A DNA stretch of 64,000 nt from Candidatus Thorarchaeota archaeon (GTDB lineage: Archaea > Asgardarchaeota > Thorarchaeia > Thorarchaeales > Thorarchaeaceae), in assembly GCA_003345595.1 (NCBI GenBank), contig PRDI01000099.1:1-64000 (forward strand). Reading direction: 5' to 3'. Of this stretch, positions 19,937-29,737 are shown in pieces. Positions within the stretch are counted from its first letter, which is position 1. Each line of letters starts with the position of its first letter. A model generated the notes under the pieces. It did no database searches. It was not told the origin of the DNA and saw nothing but the letters and a program-made list of their open reading frames with translations. The translations under genes were made by a program, and so were the position numbers.

Positions 19937-20050
19937 CACAGATTGCTCTGAGAACATGAGGATTGCATCAGTCCTAAGGTAGACCACAGAAGCGTTAATA
20001 GAGACCTTGGAGGAAGGAACTCCATCGTATCTCGTTAGGGGACACTGAAA

Positions 20051-21277
20051 ATGAGAAAGACCTTGCCGCCTCTGATTTCACTTCTGTTGGTCACATGCAT
20101 GTTGTGGTCTGCACTGATAGTGCCATTGGAGGCTGCGCCGCCACCGGGCTGGAGCGGCGATGACAACTTGGCATTCCTGCTCGAACTGAACGGGACATCT
20201 GCTTATTACTCCAATTCGAGCCATCCAATACCTGTCGACTTGTCGACCAACCTGACCATGGAACTCTCAATAGACGTAGGCGCCGCCCTGAAACTCTGGA
20301 GTGGTCTTTTTGTGATGAAGTACTTGGCCATACCCATAGTGAATCAGCCCTTCGAGTTCCTCGGGCTGTCATTGCCTGCAGGCTTGGAAGAAGTGTTGAT
20401 CAACACTTCGTTTCCGCTGTTGGGCGAGTTGGGTGGGCTTAATCTGATCACTGGAACAGTCGAAGGTGTGTTCTCATTTGTCTATGAACTTGATTCGGAT
20501 CCGGGGACGAACGTCACAGTGAGTCAGAACTTTGTTCTTCAGCTTGGGCCCGTTGGCCCGGCAGCACTCCTGTCTGTTGCCGGCCTCATAACTGTCGGGT
20601 TCACGATAACATCTGTCTTTGGTCTGCTGCTCTCACTCGATGAGTTTCAGCAAGGGATAATGGCCGCAAGGAAGATGAGAGGAGCCAAGAAGGCCTCTGA
20701 TGTTGGTATATTCCCACGTGCTGTCGTCCTCAGAAGGCATCCGAAGAAGGACACAGAGAAGGTCAGCAAGGAGGAACTCGTGAGGCGCGTAGGCGAGGCC
20801 GCCCGTGGAGGATGGGACGGGAAGCGATGCCCGAAGTGCGGCAAGAAGTGGACTCCTGAAACCACAAGCTGCCCCAAGTGCAAGCTGGATCGTCAGTCGG
20901 CAGTGGCCTACTTCTCTCAAGATATCGCGGAGTATGCTCCTAAGGCCCTCAACGTTGTGAAGCCAAAGTCCAAAATACCAGTTGGACGATTCTCAAGGCG
21001 ACTCAGACTGAAGCCCGAGAAGGGTGGGGCATTAGCCGCGGCGTTGACTGACATGGGTGTCTTCCAGACACGGAGTGTCAAGACTCCACTTATGAAAGTG
21101 GCACTGTCTGGGATGACCCTCTCCGGTGTGTACTTGAGCTGGACGCAGGTCATTGGTGGGGCCATTCCTTCCTGGCTAGACATATTGCTGTTCACATGCG
21201 CCGGACTAGTGATTTCGGTACTCGTGGCCTACTTCATGAAATGGCTTGCACGTATTCCAAAGCTTGGTTATGACTAG
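20051..21277 (+). CDS. Membrane protein with signal segment and internal zinc ribbon
   Basis: N-terminal signal LISLLLVTCMLWSALIVPLEAA; CPKCGKKWTPETTSCPKC; C-terminal TM helices. Confidence 0.65.
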   Translation: MRKTLPPLISLLLVTCMLWSALIVPLEAAPPPGWSGDDNLAFLLELNGTSAYYSNSSHPIPVDLSTNLTMELSIDVGAALKLWSGLFVMKYLAIPIVNQPFEFLGLSLPAGLEEVLINTSFPLLGELGGLNLITGTVEGVFSFVYELDSDPGTNVTVSQNFVLQLGPVGPAALLSVAGLITVGFTITSVFGLLLSLDEFQQGIMAARKMRGAKKASDVGIFPRAVVLRRHPKKDTEKVSKEELVRRVGEAARGGWDGKRCPKCGKKWTPETTSCPKCKLDRQSAVAYFSQDIAEYAPKALNVVKPKSKIPVGRFSRRLRLKPEKGGALAAALTDMGVFQTRSVKTPLMKVALSGMTLSGVYLSWTQVIGGAIPSWLDILLFTCAGLVISVLVAYFMKWLARIPKLGYD

Positions 21278-21281
21278 AGTG

Positions 21282-21302
21282 AGAGGGCTTTCACGGCCCT
21301 CT
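21282..21302. terminator. Hairpin downstream of the 20051-21277 gene, between convergent genes
   Basis: AGAGGGC-tttcacg-GCCCTCT, 7-bp perfect stem. Confidence 0.5.
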
Positions 21303-21371
21303 AGCCCCGGTCTAGAGGTGCTGCCACAGACCGACAATATGGCTGAGTGTCGAAGACCACCAGGATCCCCA

Positions 21372-22733
21372 TCAGGGAACGATTGTCAGTGTGATTTGCA
21401 GGAAGGTCTGTTCGAGCCAGAGGATGGTTGACGCAGTCACTACTTCCAGCAAAGATAGTACTGATCCAACCTTGAGGTACTCTCTCAGAGATATCTCAAG
21501 ACCCTTCCTTTTCATGGTTCCCAGCCACATGAGTATGGCCAGTGAGCCTAATGGAAAGAAGTGGGGTCCTAGGTTATTACCAATGATGTTGGAGAATATC
21601 AAGCTCGTACTGGCCTGTGCACTCAAGCCTGCAGTGGAGATCGCCTGCTCGACAGACAGGAGTCCCAGCATCGTCATTGGCCAGTTGTTCATAGCGCTTG
21701 CACCCACAGTGACGATGAGACTGGGGACCAGAACGGAGAGCACAGCGGGCAAAGTCAAGGACGCAAGAAAGAGAGCCGCAAAGAAGTCGATTGCACCCGC
21801 ATGCCTCAGCCCTTGGACCACAAGGAATATCGCAATCATAAAGAACAGGATGTCCCAATTGACCCTCCTCAACACATGCACTGGGCCATTCTCCACTCCT
21901 GTCGTTGTATGATTAACCCTGTATGTCAGGGCGTAGAGTGTAAGCAGAAAGACCGCACCGGAGAGTATGACGAACGAAACTGGTATCCTGTTGAGCGAGG
22001 TCAGAACATAACCCACATCTATGGCGATTAAGGTGACAATGCTCGTTCTCAGGTGCATGGGCTTAGGGCTGGTCTTGATCAGGTCCTCCACTGTTTCGGC
22101 TGCATAGGTTCGAGGAATCCGTTTCCTGAAGAATAGATAGACCACCAGAACGCTCTGGACTACTGTGACCAGTCCGACAAGACCCATGAACATCATATGC
22201 TGGATGAACGTGTATCCGAAGTAATCAGCACTCACAATGTTGACCGGGTTGCTCGTGATCAGTGGCATGGCCGCAGTGTCTGCGATGAGTCCCGCTCCGA
22301 ACAAGTAGGCCAAGCTGCCCTCTCTGCTTGTCTTCAGCTCCTTGACCATCTCCATGACTAGAGGTGTCAGTATCAACACTGCGCTATCATTTGCGAAGAG
22401 TATGCTGACCGAGGCTGTGAAGAAAGAAACGAAGAAGAATAACCTGATGCCATTTCCATGTGCTAGTCTTGCGACTCTGAGCGCAGCCCACCGGAAGAAG
22501 CCCATGGCATCGAGAGTGACTGACATCATCACTATTCCAAGAAAGGCGAGCGCCGCGTCCCATATGTTGCCCAAGGCATTCAGAGCATCAGTGATTGTGA
22601 CCGTGCCGACAAGAAGAGAAAGCAGTGCTCCTATTCCCGCCGCGACACCCAAGTTTATGCCTTTCGGCCGCCTGAGCATCAAGAAAAGGGTAGTAAGGAA
22701 TATGCCAATTGAAGCTGCCGCGGCGTAGTCCAT
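21372..22733 (-). CDS. ArsB/SLC13-type permease
   Basis: 453-aa polytopic protein; SILFANDSAVLILTPLVMEMVKEL and SNPVNIVSADYFGY resemble ArsB/IT superfamily. Confidence 0.85.
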   Translation of the reverse strand: MDYAAAASIGIFLTTLFLMLRRPKGINLGVAAGIGALLSLLVGTVTITDALNALGNIWDAALAFLGIVMMSVTLDAMGFFRWAALRVARLAHGNGIRLFFFVSFFTASVSILFANDSAVLILTPLVMEMVKELKTSREGSLAYLFGAGLIADTAAMPLITSNPVNIVSADYFGYTFIQHMMFMGLVGLVTVVQSVLVVYLFFRKRIPRTYAAETVEDLIKTSPKPMHLRTSIVTLIAIDVGYVLTSLNRIPVSFVILSGAVFLLTLYALTYRVNHTTTGVENGPVHVLRRVNWDILFFMIAIFLVVQGLRHAGAIDFFAALFLASLTLPAVLSVLVPSLIVTVGASAMNNWPMTMLGLLSVEQAISTAGLSAQASTSLIFSNIIGNNLGPHFFPLGSLAILMWLGTMKRKGLEISLREYLKVGSVLSLLEVVTASTILWLEQTFLQITLTIVP

Positions 22734-22937
22734 GCATTCTCGTGCCGAGGGATAGCGTGTATAATACTATCTGTGCCGTTGTCTAGACGCTAGTGGACCT
22801 GTCATGGTATGACTTAACAGCCCCTGCGTCAAATCAGTCGCTAGTTCGGTCTTCGGCTGCATCGGCTGTCTTGGCGTCATTGCCATGCCGGTTCGTACGT
22901 GCGCGAAGACTAGGACCAGAACGGGACTTGGTGTCAG

Positions 22938-23738
22938 ATGCGCAAATCCTTGCTACAGCACACGAGCGTATGGGAGAATGATGAGCTTCGAGTTGATGTT
23001 CCGTACAGTGCAGCCGGCGTGAGCACAACTGTCTTGCTGACGTCGAAGTTCACAGGCAAGATGATGCTGATGGACGTTGGCGACGGTGCTCTACGGGATC
23101 TACTCTCATTTGGCAGCACCGCGTTCGTCAATGAAGCTGATCCAATTGCTATCACACATGGTCACTTCGATCACATAGGTGGCATTCACACAATACTTGG
23201 ATTCATGAGGATGCTGAAACGTTCGAGTCCATTGAACATACTAGTTCCTGTTGGCTGCACAGAGGCGATAAGCTTGGTCGGAGCCTTCAAACAGTCGTAC
23301 GCTGGGAGTCACCCATTCAGAATCCAGATTCACGAGATTGAGGATCTTTCTGGTTTCGACACAGACTTCTTCAAGATTCAGGCCGTCGCAGTCGAGCACT
23401 ACGGCTTGGAGAACACATCCGACGAGGAGGTTCTGATGCCCGCTCTTGGTTTCAGAGTGAGAGTAGGCAACACAGTCGTGGGCTATACCGGCGACACCAG
23501 AATGTGTCAAGGCGCTGAGAGAGTGGTCAAGGACGTTGACATCGCAGTCATTGAAGCTACGAGGAAGGATACCGACCCCGTAGACATCCCTGTACACCTC
23601 TCGGAATCGGAGGCCAAACGTCTTGGAACGCTGGCCAAACAATACATTCTGATTCACAGGACTCCCACAATCGCAGAGTCATCTACCGGAAGCACCAGGG
23701 CCACTAGGTCAAAGCGAGAAAAGTGCACTCCTGACTGA
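22938..23738 (+). CDS. MBL-fold metallo-hydrolase (RNase Z-like subgroup)
   Basis: THGHFDHIGGIHTILGF HxHxDH-type motif; GYTGDTRMC. Confidence 0.88.
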   Translation: MRKSLLQHTSVWENDELRVDVPYSAAGVSTTVLLTSKFTGKMMLMDVGDGALRDLLSFGSTAFVNEADPIAITHGHFDHIGGIHTILGFMRMLKRSSPLNILVPVGCTEAISLVGAFKQSYAGSHPFRIQIHEIEDLSGFDTDFFKIQAVAVEHYGLENTSDEEVLMPALGFRVRVGNTVVGYTGDTRMCQGAERVVKDVDIAVIEATRKDTDPVDIPVHLSESEAKRLGTLAKQYILIHRTPTIAESSTGSTRATRSKREKCTPD

Positions 23739-23755
23739 CATGCATGTCTGGACAG

Positions 23756-25540
23756 TCAATCCTCGACGACGGCTCGTATCCTCATCAGTCCTGCGCCGAT
23801 GCTGTCCTGTTTTGTGATTCTGAAATGCTTCAAGACTCCGGTGTGCTCAACGTGAGGCCCGCCACAGACCTCCTTACTGAAGTCATCTATTGTGTAGACA
23901 GAAACCTCATCACCGTAGGTTTCCCTGAAGAATGCAAGGGCTCCCTGTCTTACGGCCTCGTCCAGTTTCATGAACTCGTGAGTCACCGTCAAATCCTTCT
24001 TGATGGCCTCATTGACCAAATCCTCTACCTGTTTCAGTTCCTCGGTAGTGAGTTTCCTCGGGAAGGTGAAGTCGAACCGAAGACGCTCCTTCGTTATGTT
24101 GCTCCCGTTCTGACGCACTGAGTTTCCCAAGACTTTTCTGAGAGCTGCTTGAAGGAGATGGGTGGCCGTGTGGAGCTTTGTGATCTCTTCGCTGTGATCC
24201 GCCAAGCCGCCCTTGAACTTACCCTCCGTTGCCGTCCTCGATATGTCTCTGTGCTGCTCGAACTGCCTTCTGAACTCCTCCATGTCAATCTTGATGCTCC
24301 TCTCGGCTGCGAGTTCCGCCGTCATTTCTAGAGGCAGACCGAAGCTTGTGAACAAGACAAAGGCATCCTTTCCTGTGATAGTACCATTCTCTTCAAGTAT
24401 CTGTTCGAATTTCCTGAGGGCCTTCCCCAGAGTTCCCCTGAACTTGTCTTCTTCAGCCACAAGGTTTTGCATCACGAAGTCACGATTCCTTTGGACTTCT
24501 TCATACACGTCCTTGTAGAGCTCTACTACGACATCCGCTAGGTCTGCCAGGAACCCCTTACCCATACCCAGCTCGTCTGCGCAGCGTATTGACTTCCTCA
24601 GGAGTCTGCGTACGATATAACCGTGTTCCACGTTAGATGGAGAAATGCGTCTGTCATCAGACATAATCATGACAGCAGATTTCACATGGTCTGCTATGAT
24701 CCTAATCCGCCTTTGGTCTGCCTCAGTCAGCTCCCTCTTTCCCGAAAGCTGCTTTATCCGGTCTATGATTGGTGTGAACGCCTCGGTTTCATAGAAGTTC
24801 TGGACTCCTCTCAGGATGGCAATCGTTCGTTCCAGACCCATGCCGGTGTCGACGTTCTTCTGCTTCAGCAGCTCGTATCCTCCGTCCTCTCTCTTATTAT
24901 ACTGCATGAAGACATCATTCCAGATTTCCATGTAATGCCCACAGGAGCAGCCTGGTCTACAGTCAGGACCGCATTTTGGAGTCTGGCTGACCTCAATGAA
25001 CATCTCTGTACAAGGGCCGCACGGCCCAGTTGTGCCTGCAGGTCCCCACCAGTTGTCTGCCTTTGGAAGATAGAACACCCTCTCCTTGGATATCCCTAGA
25101 CCCATCCAAACACTCACAGACTCCTCATCTCGGGGCGCATCAGAATCACCAACAAACACGGTCACCGAGAGCGTGTCTGGATTGATACCAAGCCATTTCT
25201 TGGAGGTGAGGAACTCATAGCTCCAAGTGATGGCCTCCTTCTTCCAGTAGTCGCCGAGACTCCAGTTGCCCAACATCTCGAAGAACGTGAGGTGACTATT
25301 GTCACCGACGCTGTCTATATCGGTAGTCCGAATGCATTTCTGACAGCTTGTGAGACGCTTTCCTTGCGGATGTGGTTGCCCCAGCAAGTATGGAACCAAC
25401 GGATGCATGCCTGCCGTCGTGAACAACACGGTCGGATCATGTTCTGGCATCAGTGACGCAGAGCCAACCACTGCATGTTTCTTCTGCTTGAAGAACTCGA
25501 TGTACTTCCGACGCAGTTCGTCCATTCGCATAACTGTCAC
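23756..25540 (-). CDS. alaS: Alanyl-tRNA synthetase, short bacterial/CPR-like form lacking the C-Ala region
   Basis: TTAGMHPLVPYLLGQPHPQGKRLTSCQKCIRTTDIDSVGDNSHLTFFEMLGNWSLGDYWKKEAI; editing HTATHLLQAAL and CGGPHVEHTG; protein ends directly after the editing/SAD region (594 aa). Confidence 0.95.
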   Translation of the reverse strand: MTVMRMDELRRKYIEFFKQKKHAVVGSASLMPEHDPTVLFTTAGMHPLVPYLLGQPHPQGKRLTSCQKCIRTTDIDSVGDNSHLTFFEMLGNWSLGDYWKKEAITWSYEFLTSKKWLGINPDTLSVTVFVGDSDAPRDEESVSVWMGLGISKERVFYLPKADNWWGPAGTTGPCGPCTEMFIEVSQTPKCGPDCRPGCSCGHYMEIWNDVFMQYNKREDGGYELLKQKNVDTGMGLERTIAILRGVQNFYETEAFTPIIDRIKQLSGKRELTEADQRRIRIIADHVKSAVMIMSDDRRISPSNVEHGYIVRRLLRKSIRCADELGMGKGFLADLADVVVELYKDVYEEVQRNRDFVMQNLVAEEDKFRGTLGKALRKFEQILEENGTITGKDAFVLFTSFGLPLEMTAELAAERSIKIDMEEFRRQFEQHRDISRTATEGKFKGGLADHSEEITKLHTATHLLQAALRKVLGNSVRQNGSNITKERLRFDFTFPRKLTTEELKQVEDLVNEAIKKDLTVTHEFMKLDEAVRQGALAFFRETYGDEVSVYTIDDFSKEVCGGPHVEHTGVLKHFRITKQDSIGAGLMRIRAVVED

Positions 25541-25679
25541 CAGACCATCAAGATGCCGATTTGTCGGCGTTCGACTTGTCGTATTTTAATGCTTTTGCTG
25601 GGTCGCATTCTATCAACAGGTGGAGCCGCTGTGCCATGGGCGAAGTATTGAAACAGTTCAGTACTCTGGCCAAAGAGTA

Positions 25680-26168
25680 TCAGACTAGTATGAGTCCGGA
25701 GGGCGACATCCTGTACCTTCTCAGCCTAGATGGCAGCCATGGAAACCTGTCAATCCAATCTAGGAACCTGTCATTGCTGACTATGTCTGCTCCCTTCTCC
25801 TCAGCGGTCCTTATGATCAGAAGGTCGTCATCAGTACCCTTTGGTGCCTGGATGACCTGTCTTTTGGATATCATGTCTGCAAGAGCTTCATCTCTGTCGA
25901 TTTGATGAATCAGGGCCCCTGAAACAACAACAATGGGGACAAACCCTACACTGGCAAGACTACGACTGGCGGTCACAATGTTCTCGAGTCTTGGCTGTCC
26001 GTCAGTGGAGAGGTAGTATGCCACATTGCTCCCATCGATGATGACTACCTTTCTCACGGCTCTTCCTCTGGGAGCATTTCTCTCCTGTCTGCACCGCATG
26101 ACATGCTCGTCCAACATGTCCCGACGGAAGAGCTTGTCGCAGTAAGGACATCGTGCCCGTTTTGACAA
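25680..26168 (-). CDS. NYN/Zc3h12a-like ribonuclease with N-terminal C2H2/CCHC-type zinc finger
   Basis: CPYCDKLFRRDMLDEHVMRC finger, then VVIIDGSNVAYY, GTDDDLLIIRTAEEKGADIVSNDRFLDW. Confidence 0.8.
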   Translation of the reverse strand: MSKRARCPYCDKLFRRDMLDEHVMRCRQERNAPRGRAVRKVVIIDGSNVAYYLSTDGQPRLENIVTASRSLASVGFVPIVVVSGALIHQIDRDEALADMISKRQVIQAPKGTDDDLLIIRTAEEKGADIVSNDRFLDWIDRFPWLPSRLRRYRMSPSGLILV

Positions 26169-26337
26169 TGGCTCAGCCTCTCATACGTTGCGACCTACAG
26201 AGCTGTTCCCAATAAGAATCCGCTTGTGCTGGCGACGAGCGCAGCCCATGTCCAGTCACTCATCACATGAGCAGTTGAGCACCGGTTCCGGACGTGCTAA
26301 CTAAAGATAATTAAAGAAATGATTACATAACATCTTA

Positions 26338-26394
26338 GGCGTCCAATCTCCGTTGTGCTCGTCCTCCCGGCGGCATATCGCGGAGGCGGACGCC
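26338..26394. ncRNA. Candidate structured element (nested stems), function unknown
   Basis: Outer stem GGCGTCC (26338-26344)/GGACGCC (26388-26394), inner CTCCG/CGGAG; adjacent AT-rich TATA-like tract on the left. Confidence 0.4.
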
Positions 26395-26446
26395 ACCGTC
26401 TTCTTGTCAATTCCATAGAAATCGTGGAATTACTGTACACAGATTC

Positions 26447-27358
26447 TCACGGATGATTCCCGTAGGGGAGGTCTGCACATATGTCCCCCTCTACAAAGCC
26501 CGGTACCTCTACAGTATCGCCGTTGATGTCAATCTGGGCGACAGCCGCGCGGACTAGATCAGTGATTCCCTCGTCGGATGGTCTACCATACCCTAGAGGA
26601 ACAGTCAATGCCGTGATTGGCCCTATCTGCGCCTTCTTCCTGACATGGCTGTGACCAGAGATGGACAGTCTGACCCTAGTATCCTTCAGAAGAATCTTGC
26701 CTGTGCTTTCCGCTCCCATGAAGGCCGAGAAGAAATCCCATGGCAGTCTGCCCTTGTAGAAGGATAGCTCTCGAAAAGGAATGTGATGTGACACATAGAC
26801 TACGCGTTCAATTTCACCAGGCAGGTTAGAGAGGTCATACTCAAGTCTTCTGTTGAACAATTCTGTCGCCTCACAATCGCTAAAGTCCCACTCTATGCTG
26901 AAGGCATCAAACCAGACCTCTCCTCTGAACTCCTTCTGCTCATACGCGCTGTCAGGAATGCGCAGATCATGGCTTCTTAGCGAGTAGTCATACCAACCGA
27001 TGCTGCCCACAAACGCCAGGTCATCAACGATGTATGGATTGTCCGGTAGATGAATGAACCCATTTGCCCGACAAGTTTCTCCTATCACATGGGAATACTT
27101 CTCAAGTGAACTGAAGCGGTTGTCTTCCTCAAGCCACAGGTCGTGGTTGCCCGCCACGTAAAGATTCTCGCACTCTGGAATGCTAAGTTTCGCCAGTGTC
27201 TGCGAAAGCATTTGTGACCTGTCACTGATGTCTCCCGCTATGATAAACACGTCCGGTGACAACTCCTCAACGCGCGCCCGGATTCCGTCCACAAGTGCCT
27301 TGTCGCTTCCGTCGCTGCGGACATGTAGGTCTGAGATAGCTGCTATCCTCATGGTCAT
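26447..27358 (-). CDS. Calcineurin-like metallophosphoesterase
   Basis: ISDLHVRSDG, IIAGDISDRS, VAGNHDLW, VSHHIPF and SGHSHVR motifs. Confidence 0.93.
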   Translation of the reverse strand: MTMRIAAISDLHVRSDGSDKALVDGIRARVEELSPDVFIIAGDISDRSQMLSQTLAKLSIPECENLYVAGNHDLWLEEDNRFSSLEKYSHVIGETCRANGFIHLPDNPYIVDDLAFVGSIGWYDYSLRSHDLRIPDSAYEQKEFRGEVWFDAFSIEWDFSDCEATELFNRRLEYDLSNLPGEIERVVYVSHHIPFRELSFYKGRLPWDFFSAFMGAESTGKILLKDTRVRLSISGHSHVRKKAQIGPITALTVPLGYGRPSDEGITDLVRAAVAQIDINGDTVEVPGFVEGDICADLPYGNHP

Positions 27359-27485
27359 CCCTTCAGTTTCAGCAACATCCCTGAGCGTATGGCAACCATT
27401 CGGTGGGCGTCTTGGACCTGTTGGTGTGATACTGTTTCCCTATACAAGTTAGTAATAGGCGGACATACCACAGCTTTGATATCCT

Positions 27486-29192
27486 GTGCCCAGAGTGACC
27501 CCTGTCAATCGTTCGATGGTGGACACGATGGCCAACGAGATCAGAGCATACAAGCCCAGAGATGCTGACTTATCGAAGATGAAGGTGGTCACAGACCCCA
27601 AGGAGATAGCTGACAGCTACGGGCTCTACCTTGATGATGAGTCTCATTCATTTGATGGCCATGCCGATCAGATAGTCTTTCCATCGACTGAGGAAGAACT
27701 GGCAACAGTTCTTAAGAACGCATATGGGCGTGCTCAGCAAATCACTATTCAAGGCGGGCGGACGGGTCTCACTGGAGGAGCAGTTCCACTGGGAGGAGTG
27801 GCTCTGAATCTGGAGAAGATGAAGCAGCTGCTCTATGTTAGTTACTCCTCCGAGGAGCAATTCTACTCAGTGGCAGCACAATCCGGGATGTCGCTTGAGG
27901 ACTTAATCAAGGCAGTCACATCAAAAGCACTTGGGGTTCTGAGGGGGAAGGGAACCAGAGAGCAGCAACAGGCACTTGAGAAGTTCCTTGCCGATCCTCG
28001 GAGCTATTACTTCCCTGTCGACCCAACGGAAACAACTGCTTGGCTGGGTGGACTCGTAGCCTGCAACGCATCAGGAGCGAGGACCTTCAGGTATGGGGCA
28101 GTCAGAAACTGGGTACGCAGAATCAAGGTCGTGCTGGTCAATGGTGACGTCCTAGATATCGAACGCGGTAAGGTGTTCGCTCAGGACCGCAAGTTCCGAG
28201 TGGTCCTCAGCAATGGGTCAAAGATCGAGTTCTTGGTGCCGAGCTATTCAATGCCGAAGACCAAGAATGCGGCTGGCCTTTACACAAAACCAGACATGGA
28301 CCTTATCGATCTGTTCATTGGTTCTGAAGGAATACTTGGCGTGGTCACTGAGGTTGAACTCATCTTGGCGGAGATGCCTAAGAACATAATGTCAGTCATG
28401 GCATTCTTCCCCAGTGAGGATGACGCGGTTGGTTTTGTCTACGATGCCAGATCTGACAGTTCAAAGGTGAGAATGGACTTCCTTGAGTACTTCGGACCTA
28501 CCGCCTTGAAGATGATTCGTGAAAAGGCCAGCTCAGCCGGAATCAAGGTCCCTGCAATGACCGACCGCACACAAGCAATCGTGTTTTTCGAGTTTCCATA
28601 TCGTGACGAGGAGATGGAGGAGAAAGTAATGGCTCTCGAAGAGATGCTGAATAGCCACAACTCCTCCTCTGAGTCAAGCTGGGCGGGACTCGACCGGACA
28701 GAGTTGGAGAAGATGAAGGTGGTGCGCCACTTCGTGCCTGAAACCATCAACGCCATCATCGCGAAGCGCAAGCAAGAGTATCATGAAGTGCACAAGATTG
28801 GAACTGACATGGCAGTCCCCGATCAGGCACTAAGAGAGTACCTCAAGTTCTATCACGATACACTTGAGCGGCAGGGCATGGAATACGTTGTTTTTGGTCA
28901 CATTGGGAATAACCACTTACACGTGAACATGATGCCACGAAACAATGAGGAGGTCGAACAGGGCATGGAAAACTACATGCTCTTCGCAAGGAAGGCAGTC
29001 GAGCTAGGCGGTACGGTCGCCGCCGAACATGGAATCGGGAAGCTGAAACGAGCCTTCCTCGAAATGATGTACGGCCCAAAGGGAATCTCTGAGATGCAGG
29101 CAGTGAAGAAGGCACTCGATCCGAAGTGGTTGCTCAATCCTGGCGACATGGTCCCAGTCCCGCGCGAGTTCAGCCAGAGGAAGGTCCAGTAA
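27486..29192 (+). CDS. FAD-binding oxidase, GlcD/D-lactate dehydrogenase type
   Basis: TIQGGRTGLTGGAVPLGGVALNLEKM, GSEGILGVVTEVEL, FGHIGNNHLHVN, EHGIGKLKR. Confidence 0.92.
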   Translation: MPRVTPVNRSMVDTMANEIRAYKPRDADLSKMKVVTDPKEIADSYGLYLDDESHSFDGHADQIVFPSTEEELATVLKNAYGRAQQITIQGGRTGLTGGAVPLGGVALNLEKMKQLLYVSYSSEEQFYSVAAQSGMSLEDLIKAVTSKALGVLRGKGTREQQQALEKFLADPRSYYFPVDPTETTAWLGGLVACNASGARTFRYGAVRNWVRRIKVVLVNGDVLDIERGKVFAQDRKFRVVLSNGSKIEFLVPSYSMPKTKNAAGLYTKPDMDLIDLFIGSEGILGVVTEVELILAEMPKNIMSVMAFFPSEDDAVGFVYDARSDSSKVRMDFLEYFGPTALKMIREKASSAGIKVPAMTDRTQAIVFFEFPYRDEEMEEKVMALEEMLNSHNSSSESSWAGLDRTELEKMKVVRHFVPETINAIIAKRKQEYHEVHKIGTDMAVPDQALREYLKFYHDTLERQGMEYVVFGHIGNNHLHVNMMPRNNEEVEQGMENYMLFARKAVELGGTVAAEHGIGKLKRAFLEMMYGPKGISEMQAVKKALDPKWLLNPGDMVPVPREFSQRKVQ

Positions 29193-29514
29193 AGGAGCAC
29201 ACTTCATCCTCGACCTGTCTAATCTTATCACACAAGTCGGGTTCCTCTTGACACAATCGCTTCATATCCCTGATACCGACAGCAGTCCAGTATTGCTTCA
29301 AGGCGTTTTCAGTGCTCTGACAGCAGCCATCATGGCATTGTGAAAGACTGCTACGAATCTCGTCAACGATCTGGTCGATGGGCATCTTCCTGATTCTCAC
29401 TCGTGTCCAGTAGTCACAGTCCTTGCCTCGGCAGGGCCCTTTCACAATGACACACCAGGCCATCAGATACCATCCCAGTGGGCTTACCAACCAAGGGAGA
29501 TGTTTCTTAAGCAT
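29170..29514 (-). CDS. Small Cys-containing hypothetical protein
   Basis: 114-aa ORF, convergent with the GlcD-like gene by a 23-bp overlap. Confidence 0.45.
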   Translation of the reverse strand: MLKKHLPWLVSPLGWYLMAWCVIVKGPCRGKDCDYWTRVRIRKMPIDQIVDEIRSSLSQCHDGCCQSTENALKQYWTAVGIRDMKRLCQEEPDLCDKIRQVEDEVCSFTGPSSG

Positions 29515-29712
29515 TATTAACCAGACCGAGTCGGTTCTGATTCCTTCAGCGGGGCTCAGCTTGTCGTGCTGGACCAGCCTCCAATCTCCTTTTGCTGATA
29601 GCTAGGCACCGTGAAGGTACAACCGTTCTCACTTGGCGACAGGCCAAGAGCTACACATCTTGAAGCTCGTATTCTCATCATGGCCAAGTGCCTATTCGCC
29701 GCCCACAACACA

Positions 29713-29736
29713 TGTGACTGTGTGGAGGCAGTCACA
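29713..29736 (+). promoter_or_regulatory. Inverted repeat with a GGAGG Shine-Dalgarno-like loop just 5' of the wHTH start codon
   Basis: TGTGACTG-tgtggagg-CAGTCACA, ATG at 29738. Confidence 0.55.
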
Positions 29737-29737
29737 C

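Noticed and set aside
21391-21912. 173-aa + strand ORF
   Set aside because: Antisense to the ArsB-like permease.
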